A stretch of DNA of 6,791 nucleotides from an uncultured Lachnospiraceae bacterium. Its GTDB lineage: Bacteria > Bacillota > Clostridia > Lachnospirales > Lachnospiraceae. The position numbers and the translations under genes were made by a program. Position 1 is the first letter of the stretch, and each line of letters opens with the position of its first letter. Positions 1 to 5,553 of the stretch are shown one piece after another. The stretch covers positions 1-6,791 of the forward strand of contig CABQGZ010000181.1 in the NCBI GenBank assembly GCA_902463835.1. Reading direction: 5' to 3'. The notes under the pieces were generated by a model that was not told where the DNA came from, did not search any database, and was given only the letters and a program-made list of their open reading frames with translations.

Positions 1-179
1 ATATAAAGACTGTTTTCGGAGAAAAAAATTAGAGAAAAATCAAAATTTTTTTCTTGATGCTGAAATTTGTTCGTTTTATACTGCAAGCATACGAATGTGA
101 GGCGATTCGACTCGTGAGACATGAGGGTGGGAACCTAATATATAAATGTTACGTTTTAACGAGTGACTTGTTGAAGGCA
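1..179. other. Gene-free AT-rich stretch beyond the operon terminator
   Basis: Together with the terminator and 3' untranslated region this makes up the 311 bases without a recognised gene. It contains low-complexity A/T runs near 22-52 and the weak plus-strand promoter candidate. A minus-strand frame starting with ATG at 120-122 is open to the left edge (about 40 codons), but it has no ribosome binding site and an unremarkable composition. I see no tRNA, riboswitch or insertion-sequence end here. Confidence 0.5.
54..82 (+). promoter_or_regulatory. Candidate sigma-A promoter reading rightward
   Basis: TTGATG (54-59) and TATACT (77-82) are spaced by 17 nt and preceded by A- and T-runs (about 22-52) that resemble an UP element. 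The -10 box matches 5 of 6 bases and the -35 box 4 of 6. No open reading frame with a ribosome binding site follows on the plus strand, so a product, if any, would be a non-coding or antisense RNA. In AT-rich DNA such a match has a fair chance of being accidental. Confidence 0.3.
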
Positions 180-220
180 AACACAAAGAAAGGCCCGACA
201 GCCGAATAAGCTGTCGGGTC
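180..220 (-). terminator. Rho-independent terminator of the operon
   Basis: A perfect 9-bp stem (194-202 CCCGACAGC with 210-218 GCTGTCGGG) encloses a 7-nt loop. One further G-C pair is possible beyond a mismatch at the base. On the minus strand it runs straight into a T-rich tract (TTTCTTTGTGTTT). It lies about 90 nt after the GH13 stop. On the plus strand the stem is followed by GAAAAAC, so it should not end rightward transcripts. Confidence 0.85.
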
Positions 221-229
221 GAAAAACTA

Positions 230-247
230 ATGTAATTGTACTTACAT
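230..247. repeat. Short near-palindrome in the 3' untranslated region
   Basis: ATGTAA (230-235) and TTACAT (242-247) form inverted arms around 6 nt, between the GH13 stop and the terminator. It could be a small stem or a protein-binding site, but an arm of 6 AT-rich bases is often chance. Confidence 0.2.
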
Positions 248-311
248 CGTATTTCTTTACGCTGGTGAGGCCCATGACGTGGTCTATTGCTTATTGGAAA
301 TCCGATGCGTT

Positions 312-1937
312 TTAATTACGTTGCTCTAAATAAATTCGAGCCTCGTATGGTTTCAAGCTGGAACCTTGCTCTGCATAATTGCTAATCAGCAATACTCCTT
401 TTCTATATTCTTCAGGAATCACCTCATTCAATTCCTTTGCACGGAAATTGCAGATAACATAAAGTGTCTGATCTTTCCATGTTCTCTTATAAGCAAATAC
501 ATCCGGGTCATCCCCCATAAGAAGTTGATAATCACCCTCGGCAAAAATAGGATACTTTTTACGAAGGGCAATGAGGGCTTTGTAATAGGCAAATACGGAA
601 TCTGCGGTATTACACTCTCCTGCGGCATTGATTTGCAGATAGTTCGGATTTACTTTTAGCCATGGTTCTCCTACAGTGAAACCAGCATTTTTACTGCCAT
701 CCCACTGCATGGGAGTTCTGGCGTTGTCACGCCCCTTGGCGTGAATAGAACGCATGACATCTTCCTCTGCATAGCCTTCCGCCAGTCTATCACGGTAAAT
801 GTGCAGCGTTTCAATATCACGATAATCCGATATATCATACGGCGCATTGGTCATGCCAAGTTCTTCGCCCTGATAGATATAGGGCGTTCCCTGCATACCG
901 TGCAGTAAGGTAGCGAACATCTTTGCAGATTCTACGCGGTATTTTCCATCGTCACCCCAACGGGATACGATTCGCGGAAGGTCGTGGTTGTTCCAAAACA
1001 GGCTGTTCCAGCCGCAACCATGCAGCCCAGTTTGCCATTTACTAAGGACCCTCTTTAGCTCCATCCAGTCAAGCGGTTCCAAATCCCATTTTTCTTTTCC
1101 GGGGATCTGATCCAAACCAATGTGCTCAAATTGGAAAACCATAGAAAATTCCCGGCCGCTGGGGTCGCTGTAGATTTTCGCGTTATCTACATTGGCTCCC
1201 CACGCTTCGCCCACCGTCACAAGATCGGTTCCCCCGAAAGTATGGCGGTTCATCTCCCGGATATAAGCGTGTAGCATAGGCCCGTTATTCGTGATCTTCA
1301 AATCAGGTTCTTTGGCAATCTGATCAATCACATCCAAACGGAAGCCACCAACACCACGTTCAATCCAAAAATTGATAATTTTATAGATTTCTTCTCGAAC
1401 TTTCGGGTTATCCCAATTCAAATCAGGCTGCTTTACGGAAAACGGGTGAAAATAGTATTGCTGCACATCCGGCACCCAAGTCCATGCAGAACCGCCGAAG
1501 CAGGCTTTCATGTCGTTTGGCGGCACTTCTTCGTTCCCATCCCGCCAGACATAGTAATCATGAAAAGAATTATCCCTGCTTTTCTTTGCTTCCAGAAACC
1601 AAGGGTGCTCATCCGAGGAATGGTTTAATACCAAATCCATAATGATGCGGATATTTCTCTTTTTGGCTTCACCAATCAGAGTATTCATATCAGCCAGAGT
1701 TCCGAACATAGGGTCAATATCACAGTAATCTGAAATATCATAGCCATTATCATCTTGCGGTGAACGGTAGACCGGGCTGAGCCAAATGGCGTCGATTCCC
1801 AAATCGGCTAAATAGTCTAGGCGACTGGTAATGCCCTGCAAATCGCCGATTCCATCGCCGTTGCTGTCTTGGAAACTGCGTGGATAGATTTGATAGATTA
1901 CCGCACTTTTCCACCACGGACTTTTTGCGGTTGCCAT
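312..1937 (-). CDS. Oligo-1,6-glucosidase / dextran glucosidase (GH13 subfamily 31)
   Basis: Exo-acting cytoplasmic enzyme expected to release glucose from the non-reducing ends of isomaltose, isomalto-oligosaccharides or dextran fragments. At 541 residues it is close to the usual family length, and it has no signal peptide. It opens with WWKSAVIYQIYPRSF. The calcium loop is DSNGDGIGD (24-32). Conserved regions are I DLVLNH (101-106), V QPDLNW (170-175), II GFRLDV (198-203; nucleophile D202), III VGEAWG (242-247; acid/base E244) and IV FWNNHDLPR (314-322; D319). A C-terminal beta domain runs from about 460 to the end. Valine directly after the nucleophile (V203) is the known marker for alpha-1,6 rather than alpha-1,4 preference in this subfamily (MalL/DexB-type enzymes). 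It is the last gene of the operon, followed by a terminator, and would finish the digestion begun by the GH66 protein. Short-chain oligo-1,6-glucosidase versus longer-chain dextran glucosidase cannot be separated here; sucrose or trehalose-6-phosphate activity is less likely. Confidence 0.95.
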   Translation of the reverse strand: MATAKSPWWKSAVIYQIYPRSFQDSNGDGIGDLQGITSRLDYLADLGIDAIWLSPVYRSPQDDNGYDISDYCDIDPMFGTLADMNTLIGEAKKRNIRIIMDLVLNHSSDEHPWFLEAKKSRDNSFHDYYVWRDGNEEVPPNDMKACFGGSAWTWVPDVQQYYFHPFSVKQPDLNWDNPKVREEIYKIINFWIERGVGGFRLDVIDQIAKEPDLKITNNGPMLHAYIREMNRHTFGGTDLVTVGEAWGANVDNAKIYSDPSGREFSMVFQFEHIGLDQIPGKEKWDLEPLDWMELKRVLSKWQTGLHGCGWNSLFWNNHDLPRIVSRWGDDGKYRVESAKMFATLLHGMQGTPYIYQGEELGMTNAPYDISDYRDIETLHIYRDRLAEGYAEEDVMRSIHAKGRDNARTPMQWDGSKNAGFTVGEPWLKVNPNYLQINAAGECNTADSVFAYYKALIALRKKYPIFAEGDYQLLMGDDPDVFAYKRTWKDQTLYVICNFRAKELNEVIPEEYRKGVLLISNYAEQGSSLKPYEARIYLEQRN

Positions 1938-1948
1938 AGTTGCTCACA

Positions 1949-1955
1949 CTCCTTT
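1949..1955 (-). promoter_or_regulatory. Ribosome binding site of the GH13 gene
   Basis: AAAGGAG on the minus strand stands 11 nt before the ATG at 1935-1937, a rather long spacing. The site shares bases with the stop codon of the small upstream ORF. No other in-frame start nearby is better placed. Confidence 0.65.
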
Positions 1956-2061
1956 AAGCTGATTTGGAAATATGAACGCAGTCAAAATTGATGTATCCGT
2001 CATCTGCATTGCCGCAGTAAAGTGCAATGGAAGACATCTTTATAAAATGATGCTTTTTCAT
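1954..2061 (-). CDS. 35-residue small ORF coupled to GH66; possible remnant of a beta-sandwich domain
   Basis: The frame lies exactly between the two hydrolase genes. Its ATG overlaps the GH66 stop as ATGA and is preceded by AAAGGAA about 6 nt upstream. Its TAA is fused to the ribosome binding site of the GH13 gene (TAAAGGAG). The peptide begins MKKHHFIKMSSIALYCG, continues NADDGYINFDCVHI and ends SKSA, with no signal peptide or membrane segment. The ALYCG...GYINFD pattern is reminiscent of the last strands of concanavalin-like or jelly-roll domains that end many glycoside hydrolases (for example GH43 C-terminal domains, with endings like GLYA...GYADFDYF). It could thus be the surviving tail of a largely deleted enzyme gene, kept because it links ribosomes from GH66 to GH13. 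It could also be a genuine microprotein. The frame and overlaps are seen directly; homology is an impression that was not tested. Confidence 0.55.
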   Translation of the reverse strand: MKKHHFIKMSSIALYCGNADDGYINFDCVHISKSA

Positions 2062-3719
2062 ATTGTTTCCTTTCTTGTGTCGATCCAAATGGTTGTCCAA
2101 TAGTTCAGGCTTGGTACGGTAAAGTCAATAAATTTTCCGGTTTTTGTTGCTCTTTCTGTAAACGAAAGCTCTATTGCGTCCATGTTTTCCCCGTCGGGAG
2201 TGCTGAAGCAAATCTTTTCAACCGGGGTATCAACCTGCACGGTAAACTTTATATCCTTTTGGATGTTTGGTTCTTCTTTACCCTCGTTCCAGTAATCCTC
2301 GCTTTGGCCGCACAGGTTGAGTAAATAGATGCACTTGCGATAATCTTTTTCACGGAGAATCATCCAGATTTTCCCTGCTTCACCGTAGGAACTCACCTTA
2401 TGGCTGGTGCATTGATACTCATAGTTATCCCACCCGGTATGGGTCATCGTCACGTCCTGCAATTCAGGATCAAAGAACAAATTTTCATACCGAATCATAT
2501 AGTCGTAGTATCGTCTGATGGCTTCGGCTTCGGAATCGCTGAACTTTGTATAATCGCTGTAATACCCCTGTGTCAGAGCCGTTTGGTTTTCGCCGGTCAA
2601 AAGATGTGTGGCACCATTTGAGACAATGCTTCCCATCAGCAACTTGGCTGCTGGGAGGGCTTTTTCACGTTTGCCTTCCCGGAATGGTTTCAGATAGGCT
2701 GCCAAAATAGTGCTCTTATCATCTTTGGCATAAGTTCTTGCATCCCGGATAAGCTGCGCGATGCTTGCATACCGGTCGTAAGGAGGCCACACCTCAATAT
2801 AGACAGCATCTTGCTTTCTATCTGCGGTTCTCTGGACAGGCCATGCTCCGACATTGTTAAAAATCAAATAAGGTTCTTCCTTACCATGTACATTTTCGCG
2901 CGTTTCATCAATGAGAGTGGGAAGTTCGTCCTCCAATTTGATTTTCTTCGGGATTGCATCCAAATGAGAATATGCTGTTTTGGGAAATCCATAGGTGTCC
3001 ATGTGGATGCCGGAAAATCCCATCATGCTAATTGCACTTTGGTATTCTTCAAAAAGATGTTTCCTCCAAGGCGAGCCCTCCGCAATATTCATGATATAGA
3101 ACACATCAATAAATACAAACGGTTCCTGACAGGAATTGTAAAACGCCCATGTCGGATGCTTTTCAAAAAATGGTTTGCTGGCGGCGTACACAGCACCGTA
3201 TGCGGTTGGGTGCATCCCCAGCGCTTTTGCCTTTGCGATTTTTGCTTTAACTGTACTGCCGGAGATTTCCTTGCCCATCATATCATGGTAATCTTCTTGC
3301 GGAGCCACAAGAGAATCGTGGCGGTAAGACCAGTCATAGAACTGTATGAGATTGATGTGGCATTTTAACAGCCATTCCAATGCACCATTGTCTCGGTCTT
3401 TTTCTGTGAAGTCGCTTAAGAATCCATACCGTAAAAGTTTTCTAGGAGATTCTGCAACATCAAAGGCGGTCTGCAAAATTGGTTTCTCCAAATCATTCTG
3501 CTGATAAACATTTACGCCATATCCTGCAAAAGTAGCAGAGAAAGCGCCTATGGATACCGTTGTTTTGTTCTCGGTCAATACAATGTTTTGCTCCCATACC
3601 GTTTTGGAGAGGAGCAGTACCCGGATATGGACAGAGATGGGCAGTACATCATCACAGATAAGGCAAAGGGTTACAGTTTCATTTGTACTAAACTGTGCTT
3701 TTGACGGATAAATGTCCAT
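2058..3719 (-). CDS. GH66 endo-dextranase / cycloisomaltooligosaccharide glucanotransferase-like protein without signal peptide
   Basis: Predicted to act on alpha-1,6-glucan chains, by hydrolysis (dextranase) or cyclising transglycosylation. 553 residues. The N-terminal beta-sandwich is about 1-95. Its opening IYPSKAQFSTNETVTL resembles the first strand of mature GH66 enzymes, so the protein begins at the point where secreted relatives have already lost their signal peptide. The (beta/alpha)8 barrel is about 96-410, with SDF, LIQFYDW and GMHPTAYGAVYAA segments. The likely nucleophile is D241 in GFSGIHMDTYGFPKTAYS, and the likely acid/base is E309 in DAVYIEVWPPYDRY. Their spacing of 68 residues equals that of Streptococcus mutans dextranase (D385/E453, from memory). 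A C-terminal beta domain is about 411-553. There is no room for the CBM35 insertion typical of cyclising enzymes, and the protein is much shorter than secreted dextranases. A cytoplasmic location is inferred. The start is firm, with TAAGGAG 7 nt upstream. Whether it hydrolyses linear chains, opens rings or transglycosylates cannot be read from sequence. Confidence 0.88.
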   Translation of the reverse strand: MDIYPSKAQFSTNETVTLCLICDDVLPISVHIRVLLLSKTVWEQNIVLTENKTTVSIGAFSATFAGYGVNVYQQNDLEKPILQTAFDVAESPRKLLRYGFLSDFTEKDRDNGALEWLLKCHINLIQFYDWSYRHDSLVAPQEDYHDMMGKEISGSTVKAKIAKAKALGMHPTAYGAVYAASKPFFEKHPTWAFYNSCQEPFVFIDVFYIMNIAEGSPWRKHLFEEYQSAISMMGFSGIHMDTYGFPKTAYSHLDAIPKKIKLEDELPTLIDETRENVHGKEEPYLIFNNVGAWPVQRTADRKQDAVYIEVWPPYDRYASIAQLIRDARTYAKDDKSTILAAYLKPFREGKREKALPAAKLLMGSIVSNGATHLLTGENQTALTQGYYSDYTKFSDSEAEAIRRYYDYMIRYENLFFDPELQDVTMTHTGWDNYEYQCTSHKVSSYGEAGKIWMILREKDYRKCIYLLNLCGQSEDYWNEGKEEPNIQKDIKFTVQVDTPVEKICFSTPDGENMDAIELSFTERATKTGKFIDFTVPSLNYWTTIWIDTRKETI

Positions 3720-3726
3720 TCTATAA

Positions 3727-3733
3727 CTCCTTA
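3727..3733 (-). promoter_or_regulatory. Ribosome binding site of GH66 overlapping the permease stop codon
   Basis: TAAGGAG on the minus strand contains the TAA stop of the permease gene and lies 7 nt before the GH66 ATG (3717-3719). The overlap ties GH66 translation to the transporter genes. Confidence 0.8.
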
Positions 3734-4555
3734 CCCCTTAATCGCACCTTCCGTAAGACCCTTCATTAGGCTCTTCTGGAAAATAAGGAAAATCACAACG
3801 ACCGGCACAATGGCAATGACCGCCGTAGCTGCCATCAGATTCCATTTAGCTCCTGCGAACTGCTGGAAATAGACAGACAATGCCTGCGGTACATTATGCT
3901 TTGCACTGCTTTGCAGGAAAAAGACCGCCTGCGAGTAGTTATTCCAGATGCCAAAGCCATTCAAGATAACAACCGCAGAAATAGAGGGCATCAGCAGCGG
4001 AAAAACAATACGCCAAAATGCCATAAAAGGCGTACAGCCATCAATAACGGCTGCTTCTTCAAGCTCTCTCGGCAAAGCACGGATAAAACCGGAGAACACA
4101 AAGACCGCCTGTGGCAACGCAAGTGTCGCACAAACACAAGCCATACCCCACAAGGTATTTACCGCTTTGATCTTGATCATCAAAGTATAAAGCGGCACCG
4201 TATTGATAATGCCGGGAATCATCATGCAGCAAAGCATAATGTTGAACACCATGCGGTTGAACATGTTCGAGTATCTGGCAACAGCGTAACCTGCCATCGC
4301 TCCAAGGAAAACAATCAACAGCAATGCGGTCAAGGTAATAATGCCAGAGTTGATCATAGCTCGACCAATATTGGATTTAGCCCACCCCTCTGCATAGTTT
4401 CCGAAATAGAAATCCGGGATCAGAACATTGCCATCGTACATATTGCTGCCGGGTTCATTCAGAGACAAAATCAGCAGCACTACAAACGGGCAAAGGCAGA
4501 GCAAGCAAATCAGAACAATCGCCAAATAGCGCGGGAAAGTTGCTTTCGATTTCAT
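3731..4555 (-). CDS. CUT1 sugar ABC transporter permease, second subunit (MalG/UgpE/MsmG type)
   Basis: Second integral-membrane subunit of the same importer (COG0395). The ATG start supported by a strong ribosome binding site gives 274 residues, beginning MKSKATFPRY. Hydrophobic segments by eye are near residues 10-32, 69-93, 103-125, 135-157, 187-210 and 240-260. The EAA loop is at about 165-192 (LEEAAVIDGCTPFMAFW, then FPLLMP). It is followed by the ILNGFGIWNNY region and the family's typical C-terminal end FQKSLMKGLTEGAIKG, so the protein looks complete. The gene follows the first permease after 18 nt. Its TAA stop is embedded in the ribosome binding site of the GH66 gene, suggesting translational coupling. 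No ATPase gene follows, as is usual for CUT1 systems that share an MsmK/MsmX-type ATPase encoded elsewhere. Confidence 0.94.
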   Translation of the reverse strand: MKSKATFPRYLAIVLICLLCLCPFVVLLILSLNEPGSNMYDGNVLIPDFYFGNYAEGWAKSNIGRAMINSGIITLTALLLIVFLGAMAGYAVARYSNMFNRMVFNIMLCCMMIPGIINTVPLYTLMIKIKAVNTLWGMACVCATLALPQAVFVFSGFIRALPRELEEAAVIDGCTPFMAFWRIVFPLLMPSISAVVILNGFGIWNNYSQAVFFLQSSAKHNVPQALSVYFQQFAGAKWNLMAATAVIAIVPVVVIFLIFQKSLMKGLTEGAIKG

Positions 4556-4560
4556 TTTAG

Positions 4561-4568
4561 TCACCACC
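4561..4568 (-). promoter_or_regulatory. Ribosome binding site that decides the second permease start
   Basis: GGTGGTGA on the minus strand differs by one base from the ideal GGAGGTGA and stands 5 nt before the ATG at 4553-4555. The two GTG codons that open the longest frame are part of this site itself, so they are unlikely starts. Confidence 0.7.
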
Positions 4569-4573
4569 AGTTA

Positions 4574-5437
4574 TCAATCTCTCGTGCGTGTCAGGCGCAG
4601 CGAAATCAAAACAGGAATCAGAACGATCAAGAACATAATCATGGCAACTGCCGTAGAATAGCCTGTTTTGCTACCGTAACACATACGCATAATGTAAATA
4701 CTTAATGTTTCCGTCTGATAACCGGGACCGCCACTCGTCAGCGACATTACAATGTCGAACACAGAGAGCGAACCGATGATGTTAGTAACCACATTGATAC
4801 GAATGGAAGGAACCAGCAGCGGCAGTGTAATAAATCGGAAGCTCTGCCAGCCAGTGGCACCATCGATCATAGCTGCATCATACAAATCTTGCGAGATGTT
4901 CTGCAAGCCTGCCAAATAGATAATCATCGTCATGCCAGCATACTGCCAAACATTCACGAGAACAAGCACAACGATTTCCGAGGTATAGCTGCTCATCCAG
5001 TTGGGGAACCATTCGGGGTGACCCATCTGGTTCAGCAAATTGAAAATAACGCCGCGCCCCGGCTGAAGAAGCAGATACCAAATATAACCCATAATCAGGG
5101 GGCTGATGATAGCGGGCATATAAATGCAGGCTCTTGCAACGGATTTTCCTTTGAACTTACTGTTCATCAGGAGAGCATACAGCAAGCCGACAATATTGAG
5201 TAGCGGCGCACTGCCTAACGCGAACAGAACGGTCGTCTTTATATCCGAAATAGCACGGCTATCCTTGAAAAAGTCAACAAAGTTTTTCAGACCTATAAAT
5301 TCAGCTTGCCCGTAGCCATTCCAGTTTGTCAGGCTCATGCCAATGCCTTTTGTCAACGGATAAATAAAGAAAAGGCAATACAAAGCAAAAGCGGGTACAG
5401 CCATAAATGTATGTAAACCGATTTTTCTATTTTTCAT
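4574..5437 (-). CDS. CUT1 sugar ABC transporter permease, first subunit (MalF/UgpA/MsmF type)
   Basis: Integral-membrane half of the importer, in the binding-protein-dependent permease superfamily (COG1175). The chosen start gives 287 residues beginning MKNRKIGLHTF. An in-frame ATG five codons upstream lacks a ribosome binding site. Hydrophobic segments, placed by eye, are near residues 8-28, 66-91, 101-125, 154-178, 206-232 and 259-281, the six expected. The cytoplasmic EAA loop that docks on the ATPase is at about 184-212 (YDAAMIDGATGWQSF then TLPLLVPSI). The conserved SGGPGYQTETL segment after the fifth helix is at about 235-245. The gene ends 18 nt before the second permease, so the two are co-translated and would pair as a heterodimer. 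The sugar carried is inferred from the downstream GH66 and GH13 genes. Start choice is the main uncertainty. Confidence 0.93.
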   Translation of the reverse strand: MKNRKIGLHTFMAVPAFALYCLFFIYPLTKGIGMSLTNWNGYGQAEFIGLKNFVDFFKDSRAISDIKTTVLFALGSAPLLNIVGLLYALLMNSKFKGKSVARACIYMPAIISPLIMGYIWYLLLQPGRGVIFNLLNQMGHPEWFPNWMSSYTSEIVVLVLVNVWQYAGMTMIIYLAGLQNISQDLYDAAMIDGATGWQSFRFITLPLLVPSIRINVVTNIIGSLSVFDIVMSLTSGGPGYQTETLSIYIMRMCYGSKTGYSTAVAMIMFLIVLIPVLISLRLTRTRD

Positions 5438-5443
5438 GTAATA

Positions 5444-5448
5444 CACCT
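5444..5448 (-). promoter_or_regulatory. Ribosome binding site that decides the first permease start
   Basis: AGGTG on the minus strand lies 6 nt before the ATG at 5435-5437. The in-frame ATG further upstream (5450-5452) has no purine-rich site before it and sits at the foot of the hairpin, so the inner ATG is preferred. Confidence 0.65.
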
Positions 5449-5453
5449 GCATT

Positions 5454-5501
5454 TACAAGTAAGAGGCGCACCGTGGATTATGCGGTGCGCCTCTGCTTGT
5501 A
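5454..5501 (-). repeat. Strong intergenic hairpin between binding-protein and first permease genes
   Basis: A perfect 12-bp inverted repeat (5462-5473 AGAGGCGCACCG, 5483-5494 CGGTGCGCCTCT) encloses a 9-nt loop. It is extended by a 6-bp outer stem (5454-5459 with 5496-5501) across a small 2-versus-1-nt internal loop. No T-run follows on either strand, so it is not a standard rho-independent terminator. It starts about 50 nt after the binding-protein stop and ends 5 nt before the permease ribosome binding site. Hairpins at this place in sugar ABC operons commonly stabilise or act as processing ends for the binding-protein mRNA, giving more binding protein than permease. That role is inferred here. 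Confidence 0.8.
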
Positions 5502-5526
5502 TGTCACCTATTGAGATTTGATACGC

Positions 5527-5552
5527 ACGACTTAGAAGGAGAAAAGAGTCGT
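5527..5552 (-). repeat. Weak stem-loop just after the binding-protein stop codon
   Basis: ACGACT (5527-5532) pairs with AGTCGT (5547-5552) around a 14-nt loop that is pyrimidine-rich on the transcribed strand. It abuts the TAA stop of the binding-protein gene. Six base pairs with a large loop could easily be chance. If real, it would be a second structural element in the same gap as the strong hairpin. Confidence 0.25.
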
Positions 5553-5553
5553 T

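Noticed and set aside
1..122. Minus-strand frame of about 40 codons open to the left edge
   Set aside because: There is no ribosome binding site before its ATG, the composition is simply that of AT-rich DNA, and no recognisable protein motif is present.
121..138. AGGGTGGGAACC resembling the conserved T-box leader motif
   Set aside because: The spacing within the motif is off, the following CGCG is missing, and there is no specifier stem, paired terminator or downstream aminoacyl-tRNA or amino-acid gene on that strand.
2811..3368. A 185-codon plus-strand frame inside the GH66 gene
   Set aside because: It is a shadow of the GH66 coding sequence, which has intact family motifs in this region.
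3896..4705. A 269-codon open frame on the plus strand opposite the permease genes
   Set aside because: It lies antisense to two clearly recognised permeases, its product is rich in His, Asn, Gln and Arg as expected from reading hydrophobic codons backwards, and it shows no domain.
5454..5501. Intergenic hairpin as a complete rho-independent terminator
   Set aside because: No T-run follows it on the minus strand, and the permease genes downstream would otherwise have no visible promoter.
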